A stretch of 64,000 nt of DNA, taken from assembly GCA_034006985.1 (NCBI GenBank), contig JAVERT010000005.1, positions 1 through 64,000 of the forward strand, in the 5' to 3' direction. The DNA comes from Gudongella sp034006985. GTDB taxonomy: Bacteria; Bacillota; Clostridia; Tissierellales; Tissierellaceae. A program made the position numbers and the translations under genes. Position 1 is the stretch's first letter; each line of letters begins with the position of its first letter. Of this stretch, positions 43,807-52,346 are shown one piece after another. Below the pieces are notes generated by a model that did no database searches, had not been told where the DNA came from, and worked only from the letters and a program-made list of their open reading frames with translations.

Positions 43807-44880
43807 ATGAATATTAAAATAGAGAATATTTCAAAAAATTTTAAAAATATAAAAGCTGTCGATGATTTGTCCGTAGAAATAAACGACGGTGAACTAGTTA
43901 CATTTTTAGGACCCAGTGGATGTGGCAAAAGCACTACTCTATTTATTCTTGCGGGATTATACACTCAAGATCATGGAAATATATTCTTTGGGAATGTAAA
44001 GGTCAATGATTTGGAAACAGAAAAACGAAATATTGGTATGGTCTTTCAAAATTATGCCTTATATCCACATATGACTGTATTAAAAAATATATTATTCCCC
44101 TTAGAAATGCAGAAAATTCCTAAAAAAGATAGTTTAGCTAAAGCAAACGAACTTTTAGAACTACTTAAAATAAGAGAATTGCAGGATAGAAAACCTAATC
44201 AACTATCTGGAGGGCAACAACAAAGAGTTGCCATAGCAAGAGCACTTATAAAAAGCCCTCAAGTTTTGTTAATGGACGAACCCTTATCCAATCTTGATGC
44301 AAAGTTAAGAGTAGAAACTAGAGAGGAAATCAAAAAGCTACAACAACATCTGGGAATAACAACTATTTTTGTAACCCATGACCAAGATGAGGCAGCTAGT
44401 ATTTCGGACAGAATACTTATAATGAATAATGGTAAATTACAGCAATTTGATAAACCAAGACAAATATATAATAATCCAAATAATTTATTTACAGCTAAAT
44501 TTATGGGAAATACACCAATTAATATTTTTTCACTTAGAAAAAACTTAAATGGTTTTTCAATTACAGATACTTCAATAACTTTACCTGAAATTCCTATCCT
44601 TAGGGACTTAGGTGAACCTGAATTCCTTATTGGTATAAGACCTGAACATTTTGAAATTTGTACTGTTGAGGATGGAATCCTAGTTGGTATAGTAGAACTA
44701 GTTGAAATGCAAGGAAAGGATAATTTAATAACTTTTTCAATTGGTAATTTAAAATGTCGTTGCTTTTCGTCTCCTAAGCTTTCCCCAAAAACAAATGACA
44801 AAATAGGTCTGAAAATCAAAAGTGAAAGTATTCTAGCTTTTAACAAAAATACTGGCGATAAGCTTTCAATAAAGATGTGA
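43807..44880 (+). CDS. ABC transporter ATPase (UgpC/MsmK type)
   Basis: 357-aa ATPase of a carbohydrate-uptake-type importer. Walker A GPSGCGKST at 35-43, Q-loop NYALYPHMTVLKNI, signature LSGGQQQRVAIARAL, Walker B LLMDEPLSNLDAKL and switch His in FVTHDQDEA; C-terminal regulatory (TOBE) part from about 240. Length is that of MalK/UgpC-like subunits. Start ATG 43807 after AAGGAG. First gene of a five-gene rightward operon with two permeases and a binding protein. Such ATPases are sometimes shared among importers. Substrate is not readable from this subunit. Confidence 0.95.
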   Translation: MNIKIENISKNFKNIKAVDDLSVEINDGELVTFLGPSGCGKSTTLFILAGLYTQDHGNIFFGNVKVNDLETEKRNIGMVFQNYALYPHMTVLKNILFPLEMQKIPKKDSLAKANELLELLKIRELQDRKPNQLSGGQQQRVAIARALIKSPQVLLMDEPLSNLDAKLRVETREEIKKLQQHLGITTIFVTHDQDEAASISDRILIMNNGKLQQFDKPRQIYNNPNNLFTAKFMGNTPINIFSLRKNLNGFSITDTSITLPEIPILRDLGEPEFLIGIRPEHFEICTVEDGILVGIVELVEMQGKDNLITFSIGNLKCRCFSSPKLSPKTNDKIGLKIKSESILAFNKNTGDKLSIKM

Positions 44881-44884
44881 TGAT

Positions 44885-45778
44885 ATGAAAAGAGAACATA
44901 GTTTAAAAAACTTTTTAATTGGTATGATATATCTTTTACCAGCCTTGGTCATTTTAGTAACATTTCAAATTTATCCAATTTTCAAAGCTTTGTTAATGAG
45001 CTTTTACACAAAGTATAACTACTTTAAACATATAGTTTTTGAGTATGGGTTTGATAATTACATAAACTTATTTAAGGATGAGAAGTTTATCCTGGCACTT
45101 CAGAATACTTTCATATTTGTAATTGGAGTGGTACCTGCGTCTATTATAATATCCATATTTATCGCAACTTTATTAAATTCAAAAATTCAATTTAAAAATC
45201 TTTTTAGAAATATATACTTTTTACCATTTGTAACAAGTACCACAGCCATAGCAATGGTATGGCGTTGGATCTATCATTCTCAATATGGCTTACTTAATTA
45301 TTTTTTATCACTTATTGGAATAGATCCTATTCAGTGGCTTATTGATCCTAATTGGTCAATGATTGCATTAATTATATTGAGCATATGGAAAACTCTAGGT
45401 TATAATATTTTAATTATTTTAACTGGTTTGCAAAATGTGGATGAGCAGTATAACAATGCTGCTAAAATAGATGGAGCTAAGGCTTGGAAACGATTCACTA
45501 GAATAACCTTTCCACTTATCTCACCAACTATATTTTTTGTATCTATAACTTCTTTAATTGGATCCTTTAAAGTATTTGGTGAAGTTTATATATTATTTGA
45601 TAAGATGCCTGGGCCTTTAAATTCTTGCCTGACAATGGTTTATTATATTTATGATAAATTGGCAGTAAAATATTCATATGGTATGGCTTCAGCAGCTTCG
45701 GTAGTACTCTTTTTAATTATATTAGCAATAACTCTCATACAGTTTATTATCAGCAAAAAATGGGTTCATTATAAATAG
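44885..45778 (+). CDS. ABC transporter permease (UgpA/MalF-like)
   Basis: 297-aa membrane subunit with six predicted helices (about 12-32, 76-98, 108-130, 158-180, 214-235, 262-284). The EAA loop NAAKIDGAKAWKRFTRITFPLISPT is present (key residues EA-A-DGA---F-IT-P) and should contact the ATPase. UgpA/LacF-like family, sugar or glycerol-3-phosphate type. The ATG at 44885 is 4 bases after the ATPase stop with no strong ribosome site, so translation probably depends on coupling. Confidence 0.93.
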   Translation: MKREHSLKNFLIGMIYLLPALVILVTFQIYPIFKALLMSFYTKYNYFKHIVFEYGFDNYINLFKDEKFILALQNTFIFVIGVVPASIIISIFIATLLNSKIQFKNLFRNIYFLPFVTSTTAIAMVWRWIYHSQYGLLNYFLSLIGIDPIQWLIDPNWSMIALIILSIWKTLGYNILIILTGLQNVDEQYNNAAKIDGAKAWKRFTRITFPLISPTIFFVSITSLIGSFKVFGEVYILFDKMPGPLNSCLTMVYYIYDKLAVKYSYGMASAASVVLFLIILAITLIQFIISKKWVHYK

Positions 45779-45787
45779 AGGTGAAAT

Positions 45788-46612
45788 ATGCATAAAAAAA
45801 GTTCTTTCAAAATAATAATATATGCAATACTTATACTCGGTTGCTTGATAACGTTGATTCCATTTATTTGGATGATAACTACCTCATTAAAAAGTGGTGG
45901 TGAGATTTATAAATTACCACTAGCCTTTCTACCAGAATCTTTTAAGTGGGAGAATTATAAAACTGTTTTTGAAAAGGTACCTATGCTTCAATATGCTATA
46001 AACAGTGTAATCGTAACCACTATAATAACTGTTGGAACAGTATTAACCTCAATCTTAGCTGCTTTTGCATTTTCAAAAAAAAAGTTCTTTGGTAGAGATA
46101 TATTATTTACATTATTATTAAGTACAATGATGGTTCCCAGCGAGATGCTTATATCTCCCAACTTTGTTACTTTATCCAAATTTGGACTTATAAATAAACT
46201 CCCCGCCCTATATATCCCATGGGTGGCGAGTGTTTTTACAATTTTTTTGCTTAGACAATATTTTTTAGGGATCCCTGAAGAGTTATACTATGCTGCAAAA
46301 GTTGATGGATGTAGCGATTTTAAATATTTAATAAGAGTAATGGTTCCACTAGCTAGGCCAGGAATTATTACTATTGCATTAATTCGAATAATAAATAGCT
46401 GGAATGAATTTTTATGGCCTTTACTTATGGTCAGTACCCCTGACAAAAGAACTTTACCCGTCGGTTTGGCTCAGTTTATAACAGAAGCCGGACCTAACTA
46501 TAATTTATTGATGGCATACTCAAGTATTATAATATTACCTGTTATAGTAATTTATATATTTTTACAAAAGTATGTTATTCAAGGGGTTGCAAGATCTGGA
46601 ATCAAGGGTTGA
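45788..46612 (+). CDS. ABC transporter permease (UgpE/MalG-like)
   Basis: 274-aa second membrane subunit with six helices (about 8-28, 72-95, 106-128, 139-158, 190-212, 240-262). The EAA loop reads YYAAKVDGCSDFKYLIRVMVPLARPG with the usual DG and P. SLKSGGEIYKLP near residue 30 is the typical UgpE/MalG first periplasmic turn. Start ATG 45788 after TAGAGGTGA, 9 bases after the previous stop. Ends where the binding protein region begins. Confidence 0.93.
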   Translation: MHKKSSFKIIIYAILILGCLITLIPFIWMITTSLKSGGEIYKLPLAFLPESFKWENYKTVFEKVPMLQYAINSVIVTTIITVGTVLTSILAAFAFSKKKFFGRDILFTLLLSTMMVPSEMLISPNFVTLSKFGLINKLPALYIPWVASVFTIFLLRQYFLGIPEELYYAAKVDGCSDFKYLIRVMVPLARPGIITIALIRIINSWNEFLWPLLMVSTPDKRTLPVGLAQFITEAGPNYNLLMAYSSIIILPVIVIYIFLQKYVIQGVARSGIKG

Positions 46613-46648
46613 TTGATAGATAAAAGAAAATATATGGAGGTTTGTCAA

Positions 46649-47986
46649 ATGAAAAAGATTTTAGCAGTAGTATTAACACTAATATTGGTTCTATCATTTG
46701 CAGGATGTACACCAACTGAAGCACCAGTTGAAGCACCCGCAGAGGCACCAGCTGAAGAACCTATGGAAGAAGCAGCACCCGTAGAAGTAGTGGAACTTGA
46801 GTTTTGGCATGCAATGGCTGACTCTAATGGAGAAGCATTACAGGCAATAGTAGATAAGTTTAATGCTGAAAATCCTAGCATTAAAATCAATGCTTATTTT
46901 CAAGGACATTACAAAGATTTATTTGAAAAGTTAAGTGGTTCTGCTCAAGCAGGAAATCTTCCTACGCTTTCAATGATCTATTGTAATCGATTAACTGCTT
47001 ATGTAATGAATGACTTGGTTGAGGAACTTGATCCTTACATATTTGATGATGAAATAGGCATCGATGAAGCCATTTGGAATGATATTCCCCAAGGCCTTAG
47101 AGACAATGGAATGTGGGATAATAAACATTACTCATTACCTTTTAACAAAGGTTCATATTTAATGTTCTACAATGTAGATGCATTGGAAGAAGCAGGCATA
47201 AGTGTACCTACGACATGGGATCAGTTACGAGAAGCTGCTGAAATCCTTTCTAAAGATGGTAAAAAGGCTGTGGCATTTAATGCCAGTGCAGGTATTGATT
47301 TTAGTTTTTGGGTAGAACAAGCTGGCGGGCATATTTACGATGATAGCACAGATACTATCCTAATTAATACTCCTGAAACCAAAAAGGCAATTGAATTTGT
47401 AACAGGACTAGTTAATGATGGTCTAGGTCAAATTGCTTATGAAGATGGATATATTACAGGACCTATTTCACGTGGAGAATCATTTATTGGATTTGCATCC
47501 TCATCAAATCTTCCAGCTATGGAAGAAGCTTGTGCGGCATCTGGAGTAAATTGGGCTGTTGCAGAATTATTAGAAGGAGAGAAAAAAGCTGCATTATTCT
47601 CGGGCACAGATATCACAATGTTTAACACTTCTACAGAAGAACAAAAAAAAGCAGCTTGGGAATTTATGAAATTCTGGTATGAGAGTGATGTAACTGCACA
47701 ATGGGGTTCAGAATCAGGATATATTCCTATGACATCAGCAGGAGTTCAATCCCCTATTTTCCAAGAATATCTAGCAAGTAACCCAAGTAAATTAGTTGCA
47801 ACAAATCAATTGTCAGTCTCATTTCAAGATCCAAAAGCTCTAAATGCCTATGCTATTCATAGCAATATGCAGGAAGCACTAGACCAAATAGTAGCGGGAA
47901 CTAAAACAGTAGATGAAGCTCTTGAAGAAGCTCAAATTGGAGCAAGAGCTGAAATGGATGAAGCTATGAATAACTTTGGTCAATAA
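46649..47986 (+). CDS. Extracellular solute-binding lipoprotein (UgpB-like)
   Basis: 445-aa substrate-capture subunit anchored by lipid at Cys20 (lipobox LSFAGC). The ATG at 46649 follows TATGGAGG; a TTG at 46613 would add 12 residues before the signal. After the lipid Cys there is an Ala/Pro/Glu linker with repeated EAPxEAPAEE units, then a periplasmic-binding-protein fold: ELEFWHAMADSNG (as in glycerol-3-phosphate binding UgpB), INAYFQGHYKDLFEKL, YNVDALEEAGI. UgpB resemblance suggests a glycerol phosphate or phosphodiester substrate; sugars are equally possible. Confidence 0.9.
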   Translation: MKKILAVVLTLILVLSFAGCTPTEAPVEAPAEAPAEEPMEEAAPVEVVELEFWHAMADSNGEALQAIVDKFNAENPSIKINAYFQGHYKDLFEKLSGSAQAGNLPTLSMIYCNRLTAYVMNDLVEELDPYIFDDEIGIDEAIWNDIPQGLRDNGMWDNKHYSLPFNKGSYLMFYNVDALEEAGISVPTTWDQLREAAEILSKDGKKAVAFNASAGIDFSFWVEQAGGHIYDDSTDTILINTPETKKAIEFVTGLVNDGLGQIAYEDGYITGPISRGESFIGFASSSNLPAMEEACAASGVNWAVAELLEGEKKAALFSGTDITMFNTSTEEQKKAAWEFMKFWYESDVTAQWGSESGYIPMTSAGVQSPIFQEYLASNPSKLVATNQLSVSFQDPKALNAYAIHSNMQEALDQIVAGTKTVDEALEEAQIGARAEMDEAMNNFGQ

Positions 47987-48035
47987 ATTTAAAAGTAATT
48001 GCCAACTTTAGCTCTAGGAATTAGGAGGCTATATA

Positions 48036-48596
48036 GTGAATAATAATAAACGTATAATCGCAGTATCTCATTGTATATTTAATAAACATTCAAAAGTTGA
48101 ATCTACATCACCTAAAGATCCAGATACAACTAAATTGTTATCATATCTTCTGGATAAAAATATTGGAATTATTCAATTACCCTGCCCAGAAATGCATATG
48201 TATGGTATAAAACGGTGGGGACATGTCAAAGAACAGTTTGATACACCCTTTTTTAGGGAAACTTCAAGAGAATTATTAAAACCATTCGGCTTGCAGGTTA
48301 AAGACTATACTAATAATGGATACGATTTGATAGGTATAATTGGAATAGAAGGCAGCCCAAGTTGTGGTGCTTTCAACACTTGTAAAGGGCCCGATTGGGG
48401 TGGTGAATTTAAAGATATTGATTTAGTTCAACAAAAAGTCTCAACTATCACTTATACAAGTTCAAAAGGTGTTTTTATGGAAGAACTGGAAAATATGCTT
48501 AATTCTATTAACATTGAACCTATATTCTTTGGCTTACTTGGAAATGAAGTTGATGATTTGATAAATAGTTTATCTCTACATCTAGAAGGTATCTAA
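48036..48596 (+). CDS. TudS-like putative desulfidase (CD3072-type)
   Basis: 186 aa. Conserved Cys positions SHCIFN (13), PCPEM (50) and GSPSCGAFNTC (near 118-124) match the TudS-related group, whose founding enzyme removes sulfur from thiouracil using a [4Fe-5S] cluster. The sequence MHMYGIKRWG is also typical of the group. Start is GTG at 48036 after TTAGGAGG, 50 bases after the binding-protein stop and before the operon terminator, so it is cotranscribed with the importer. This suggests the imported compound is sulfur-bearing or that the protein handles a side reaction; inference only. Confidence 0.75.
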   Translation: MNNNKRIIAVSHCIFNKHSKVESTSPKDPDTTKLLSYLLDKNIGIIQLPCPEMHMYGIKRWGHVKEQFDTPFFRETSRELLKPFGLQVKDYTNNGYDLIGIIGIEGSPSCGAFNTCKGPDWGGEFKDIDLVQQKVSTITYTSSKGVFMEELENMLNSINIEPIFFGLLGNEVDDLINSLSLHLEGI

Positions 48597-48610
48597 TTAT
48601 ATTAGTTTTA

Positions 48611-48640
48611 AAAAAAGCTAACCATTTGGTTAGCTTTTTT
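48611..48640 (+). terminator. Terminator of the importer operon
   Basis: Perfect inverted repeat of 14 bases per side (AAAAAAGCTAACCA and complement) with T-run at the right end. Confidence 0.88.
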
Positions 48641-48658
48641 TATGCTAAAAGTATCTGT

Positions 48659-48784
48659 TTAGTCTTCCTCTAGATATTCAGGTACAATTAAAATCATTTT
48701 ACTCGAATCTACTTTTTTTCTATACTCGTAAAAACACTCATAATATTTTTTCCTATCAAGGTATGGTAAAAGATGTAGGTTTTA
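48659..48784 (-). pseudogene. Possible gene remnant, 41-codon C-terminal-like frame
   Basis: Leftward open frame with no start codon, preceded in frame by a TAA. It reads HLLPYLDRKKYYECFYEY then RKKVDSSKMILIVPEYLEED-stop, with the composition of a real protein end and none of the AT-rich monotony of the flanks. It lies between two terminators (48611-48640 and 48791-48821). I do not recognise the family. It could be the trace of a deleted gene or chance. Confidence 0.3.
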
Positions 48785-48790
48785 AATAAA

Positions 48791-48821
48791 ACAACACTTT
48801 CACTTACAGTGAAAGTGTTGT
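48791..48821 (-). terminator. Terminator of the SDR gene
   Basis: 13-bp perfect arms ACAACACTTTCAC/GTGAAAGTGTTGT (48791-48803, 48809-48821) followed leftward by TTTATTTAAA. Confidence 0.8.
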
Positions 48822-48838
48822 TTATTATATACTTCTTT

Positions 48839-49600
48839 TTAAGCCAAGGATCCCCCATCAATTCTATGGGTAGAACCTGTAATATAGGAAGCATCATCTG
48901 AAGCTAAGAAAAGTACTAGTTTTGCAACTTCTTCTACTTTTCCATACCTTCCTAGTGGTATAGCTTTAATAAATTCTGCTTCCATTGCTTCAGCATTATC
49001 GGGACTAAAACCAGTTTCAATAGATTTCATCATTCTACCTTCTATAGGAGCTGGGTTAATAGTATTAACTCTGATTTTATCATTAGCTACTTCTAGGGCT
49101 GCTGATTTTGTAAGTCCAATAACAGCGTGCTTAGATGCAACATAAGGAGATAAACCAGGCGTACCTCCTAAACCAGCAACTGATGAAGTATTTATTATAC
49201 TACCCCATTTTTGTTTTCTCATTACTGGAATTACATATTTCATACCAAGCATCATACCAGTTACATTAATATCTAATAACTTTTTAAAATCTTCTACTTG
49301 AATATCTTCAATCATAGCCATTTTACCTTCAATTCCAGCATTATTAAAGAATACATCGATTTTTCCATACTTTTCAACTGTTTTATTTACATAATTTTTA
49401 ACATCATCTTCATTCCTTACATCCGCCTTAATAGTTAAAACATCGCCTAAATTTTCCTTAGCCTTTGCTAACTTCTCATCACTTGTTCCAACTATAGCAA
49501 CTTTTGCACCCTCTTCAAGAAATAATTTTGCTGTAGCCTGGCCAATTTCACCTGATCCACCTGTTATTAAGACTACTTTATCTGTAAATCTTTTTTCCAT
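48839..49600 (-). CDS. Short-chain dehydrogenase/reductase
   Basis: 253-aa classical SDR. Cofactor motif TGGSGEIGQAT (14-24), NNAG in FFNNAGIEG, catalytic Ser in INTSSVAGL, Tyr-Lys in YVASKHAV; ends IDGGSLA. The residues after strand 2 (IVGTSDEK) lack a clear NADP-selecting Arg, so NAD is possible. FabG-like or sugar/alcohol dehydrogenase activity; the substrate is not predictable. Start ATG 49600 after GAGGAGG. Single gene with its own terminator. Confidence 0.9.
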   Translation of the reverse strand: MEKRFTDKVVLITGGSGEIGQATAKLFLEEGAKVAIVGTSDEKLAKAKENLGDVLTIKADVRNEDDVKNYVNKTVEKYGKIDVFFNNAGIEGKMAMIEDIQVEDFKKLLDINVTGMMLGMKYVIPVMRKQKWGSIINTSSVAGLGGTPGLSPYVASKHAVIGLTKSAALEVANDKIRVNTINPAPIEGRMMKSIETGFSPDNAEAMEAEFIKAIPLGRYGKVEEVAKLVLFLASDDASYITGSTHRIDGGSLA

Positions 49601-49781
49601 AATTAATCCTCCTCTTTTAGTTCTTATTAACGCCTACTTCAGTTATATACCCAGATAAAATCCAATTGAACCAAGTTGGCAAACACAGGCTCTTAAGTTT
49701 ATTACTTCAAAGTTATAAAAAACATTTTAAACATGGATAGAAGAGTCTTTAATGATTTTTCTAAATCAAGTTAATTAATAT

Positions 49782-49943
49782 TCAAACATTCCCTCCGTAA
49801 CCATCAAAACAACTTAAAAGTTCTTCAAATCCACCTATTTTATTAAAATCTTGTATATTATCTATTACAGTACTTTCTAAGTCAGTTATTCGAACTTCAG
49901 TTGTATTTTTAGCCTCCACCAACTGGAGGAAAAAATAAAACCC
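49782..49943 (-). pseudogene. AbiEi-like antitoxin remnant (C-terminal part)
   Basis: Leftward frame of 53 codons ending at TGA 49782-49784. Translation contains VRITDLESTVIDNIQDFNK then IGGFEELLSC. This is the pattern of the C-terminal domain of AbiEi-type transcriptional regulators (V-x-(V/I)-x-DLExTIID ... GG-x-EE). In-frame TAG precedes it by two codons, and no start or winged-helix part is present. It lies in a 532-base gap (49601-50132) downstream of the AbiE-like pair. The rest of that gap holds only the terminator at 50087-50110. Confidence 0.55.
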
Positions 49944-50086
49944 TATATTCTATTGTATTTCTAAATATTTCTTACGCCAAATCCAAGCTCATCTGCCCCA
50001 CCCTATTTCTTTAAAGAACTTTGCTATCGTAAAGTTATTAAAAAACGGAGAGAAGTTTTCTGGTCATCTTCTTCATAGCTTAATAA

Positions 50087-50110
50087 AAGACACCTCCATT
50101 TAGGTGTCTT
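50087..50110 (-). terminator. Terminator of the AbiE-like pair
   Basis: AAGACACCT/AGGTGTCTT arms (50087-50095, 50102-50110), followed leftward by TTATTAAG. Lies 23 bases past the nucleotidyltransferase stop. Confidence 0.75.
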
Positions 50111-50132
50111 CTAAGTAAAATCTGTATTAAAA

Positions 50133-50900
50133 TTATATCTCTGCTTTTCCTAAAAAGATATCACCTAAAATCTTTAGCAGCTCAGCAAGGCTTGAATTTC
50201 TTATACCTAAGTTCTCAATAACGGGTTTCTCTTCATTCATTTGTTTAATAAAATGAATAATATCATTTTGGATTTCTTCGGCTATTTCAATCCTGATTGA
50301 AGGCGTTACATTAGCTAAAAGTCTAAATACATCATTTTTATGTTTTCTAATGTTCTTCGAATCAACCTGTTCACCGGTTTCTCTTCTAGCTTTCATATCC
50401 AGCCAGGCCTTGATTTTAAACAGGATTACCGTCTCAATTTCTATGATTGAATATCCATCCACCATTTGTTTCCCTTTTACTAATAAATCGTAATATACTT
50501 CATTTAACAGTATTGCAGAGAGGCTGACTATACTTTTATCAATATGAATTGGTGTTAATCCAGTATCAAATTTCAATTCCACATTATAAGGCTTCCTGCT
50601 GAAAAGCTCAATCATTTTAGGGAAAGATGAATCATTCGGTTGAGTGAAGCGATAGAATTGATTCTCTCCTTCATTCTTCTCACGATGTTTATAACCACCA
50701 TCTTCAATAAACTCCCAGAAGGTCTCCCCAAACGATGAATCTAGAGCTTCAATTATGAGCACTATGTCCAAATCCTTGGTCGCTCTAAACGGAACACCTA
50801 ATTCATGCATGAGGATATCACAAGCTGTCCCTCCGATAAAAACATATTGATTTGTATAATCTCCAAAATATTCTTTGAATTTTTCTAGTCCGTGTACCAT
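50133..50900 (-). CDS. Predicted nucleotidyltransferase (AbiEii-like)
   Basis: 255-aa protein with the polymerase-beta-type nucleotidyltransferase signature: FIGGTACDILMHE followed by TKDLDIVLIIE (the GG motif and the hDxDh metal pair, here DLD), and a later acidic/basic MIELFSRKPYNVELKFDTG. AbiEii/AbiGii toxins of type IV toxin-antitoxin systems have this fold and are reported to modify tRNA ends. Its start (ATG 50900, weak site) overlaps the upstream winged-helix gene by 16 bases, so the two are translationally coupled, as in AbiE. It differs from typical AbiEii in length and sequence; a stand-alone regulator cannot be excluded. Confidence 0.65.
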   Translation of the reverse strand: MVHGLEKFKEYFGDYTNQYVFIGGTACDILMHELGVPFRATKDLDIVLIIEALDSSFGETFWEFIEDGGYKHREKNEGENQFYRFTQPNDSSFPKMIELFSRKPYNVELKFDTGLTPIHIDKSIVSLSAILLNEVYYDLLVKGKQMVDGYSIIEIETVILFKIKAWLDMKARRETGEQVDSKNIRKHKNDVFRLLANVTPSIRIEIAEEIQNDIIHFIKQMNEEKPVIENLGIRNSSLAELLKILGDIFLGKAEI

Positions 50901-51856
50901 GGCTCACCTCGCAAGACTTCTTCTAACGCTTGCTCAACCCTTTCATCATTCTCTTCTTTCAAGGATGCATATAAAGACAGTAGATCTACGTGAAGTTTAT
51001 CAGAAAATAGCTTTGGATCATAATCCCATATTTGAAGTTCCACCAATTGAGCATCCCTAATTACATCCTTATTCTTGATAATTTCAATCTTTTCTTTATC
51101 ATACTGCTGTCTAGATACTGCTATTACAGGATTCTCTGGTGCATTGAGCATTGATAATTTTGCCAGAGCATCAAATCCAGCAGTCAATGCCCCTAAAGGT
51201 GTTGTCTTTGCATAAACCGTTTTCTTTACAGGAGATTTTATATAGATTCTCCCCTTTAGAAAATAATCTGGGTCTGCAATCCTTTTATATTTTTTACTAC
51301 GCCCTGTTTTACCACCAATCTCATAAGTGATTAAATTAGCCTGATATAAATCGTTTAAAGCTCTAGAAGCTGTCATTTTAGTAAAACCAAACTTCTCTGC
51401 AAACTCAGTCATATTAACAATGTCTTGTTTATTATACAAGAAATATAAATACGCAAGCTGTGCAGAAGTCGTAAAATTTTTAACTTCATTTTCAACTTGC
51501 TCTTGTGCTTTCTTTAAATCAAGCCCTAAAAACGGCAAATACATTTGCCCATCTTCAATCACAAAAGGAATACGATTTTCAATTAAACTTTTTCTCCTAT
51601 ACCTTGAAATTTCTTTGTATAAGAGTACAATTTGATGATCTGTTAACTTCTCAATTTGCTTAATATGCTTTTGAAGTTTGTCAATGCCAGGCATCTCATC
51701 AATTATTTCTATCAAAATACAAAAAGTTCCAAGAATCATCATCTCATAAAAATTGTAACTATTTCTTAGAAATACTGGAAAGATATTGTTTTTAAGCCAA
51801 GGTTTTATTGTAATGTGCTCATCAACATTCTCTTTCAAGTAAGGTTCTGCTACCAT
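50885..51856 (-). CDS. Winged-helix DNA-binding protein paired with the nucleotidyltransferase
   Basis: 323 aa with an N-terminal helical region (about 1-130) and a MarR-type winged helix (about 140-215): MTEFAEKFGFTKMTASRALNDLYQANLI is the helix-turn-helix, followed by a basic wing KTGRSKKYKR. The C-terminal third (PLGALTAGFDALAKLSMLNAPENPVIAVS) resembles AbiEi-like antitoxin C-domains only in general layout. Two starts compete: a TTG at 51862 near GGGGTGG and the ATG at 51856; ATG is given. Promoter with repeats lies just upstream, suggesting autoregulation. Probably the antitoxin partner of the downstream enzyme; confidence moderate. Confidence 0.6.
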   Translation of the reverse strand: MVAEPYLKENVDEHITIKPWLKNNIFPVFLRNSYNFYEMMILGTFCILIEIIDEMPGIDKLQKHIKQIEKLTDHQIVLLYKEISRYRRKSLIENRIPFVIEDGQMYLPFLGLDLKKAQEQVENEVKNFTTSAQLAYLYFLYNKQDIVNMTEFAEKFGFTKMTASRALNDLYQANLITYEIGGKTGRSKKYKRIADPDYFLKGRIYIKSPVKKTVYAKTTPLGALTAGFDALAKLSMLNAPENPVIAVSRQQYDKEKIEIIKNKDVIRDAQLVELQIWDYDPKLFSDKLHVDLLSLYASLKEENDERVEQALEEVLRGEPWYTD

Positions 51857-51899
51857 GACCAATTAAGCCACCCCCCATAATGTAACATTTCTTATTCTA

Positions 51900-51944
51900 A
51901 ATATACCATTACATTTGTTATATTACAAGTTTTATTGTTATATT
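51900..51944 (-). promoter_or_regulatory. Promoter and repeat operator of the AbiE-like pair
   Basis: Leftward TTGTAA (51928-51923), 17-base spacer, TATATT (51905-51900). The repeat TTGTTATATT occurs at 51915-51924 and 51935-51944, exactly 20 bp apart (two turns), overlapping and flanking the -35. This suits autoregulation by the winged-helix protein. Confidence 0.6.
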
Positions 51945-51991
51945 CCAGTCATCCACTGAATAATTTTTATATACTGTAGGGATATAATTAG

Positions 51992-52040
51992 AAAAGTGGA
52001 CCATAATTCAACTGGAATAGCTTGATAATGGTCCACTTTT
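51992..52040 (-). terminator. Terminator of higBA
   Basis: 13-bp arms AAAAGTGGACCAT/ATGGTCCACTTTT (51992-52004, 52028-52040) with a 23-base loop; leftward it ends in TTTTC. Long loop, short T-run, so moderate. Confidence 0.55.
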
Positions 52041-52061
52041 CGAGTGTTAAATACACTCCTA

Positions 52062-52346
52062 TTATTTAATCTCAATATATATTTCTTTTCCAAGGCTTTT
52101 CGCAACTTTAATTAATAAATCAAGTGATGGATTATAGGAACCGCTTTCTAATCTAGAGATGTTAGACTTCTGAGTCCCTACTCGTAAAGCTAACTCTTCT
52201 TGAGTAATTTGCTGTTTATTCCTTGTTTCTATTATTTGTGATATTACTTCATAACGAGGTCTTAATTTATTATATTCATCTTTAAATTCTTCATCCTTCA
52301 TCAATTTTTCTTTTACTAAATCAAATTTCACACCTGCTTTACTCAT
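52062..52346 (-). CDS. higA: HigA-like antitoxin (XRE family)
   Basis: 94-aa protein with a helical N-terminal part and a helix-turn-helix domain (about 35-85): ITQEELALRVGTQKSNISRLESGSYNPSLDLLIKVAKSLG. Start ATG 52346 after AAGGTG overlaps the toxin stop by 8 bases (ATGAGTAA); an upstream ATG at 52364 lacks a site. Toxin-first order and coupling match the HigBA type. It should bind the toxin and repress the promoter with the palindrome upstream. Confidence 0.85.
   Translation of the reverse strand: MSKAGVKFDLVKEKLMKDEEFKDEYNKLRPRYEVISQIIETRNKQQITQEELALRVGTQKSNISRLESGSYNPSLDLLIKVAKSLGKEIYIEIK

Noticed and set aside
48791..48821. Perfect inverted repeat as the terminal repeat of a mobile element
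   Set aside because: It lies 18 bases after the SDR stop with a T-rich tail; a terminator explains it. No second copy was seen nearby.
48709..48897. Leftward open frame of 62 codons overlapping the SDR gene end
   Set aside because: Runs through the SDR stop region and terminator; no ribosome site, not coherent with the SDR frame.
42094..49620. Nearly identical leaders AGGAGGATTAATTATGGAA before the glyoxalase and SDR genes
   Set aside because: Similarity is limited to the ribosome site and a few bases after it; no wider shared sequence, so chance is likely.
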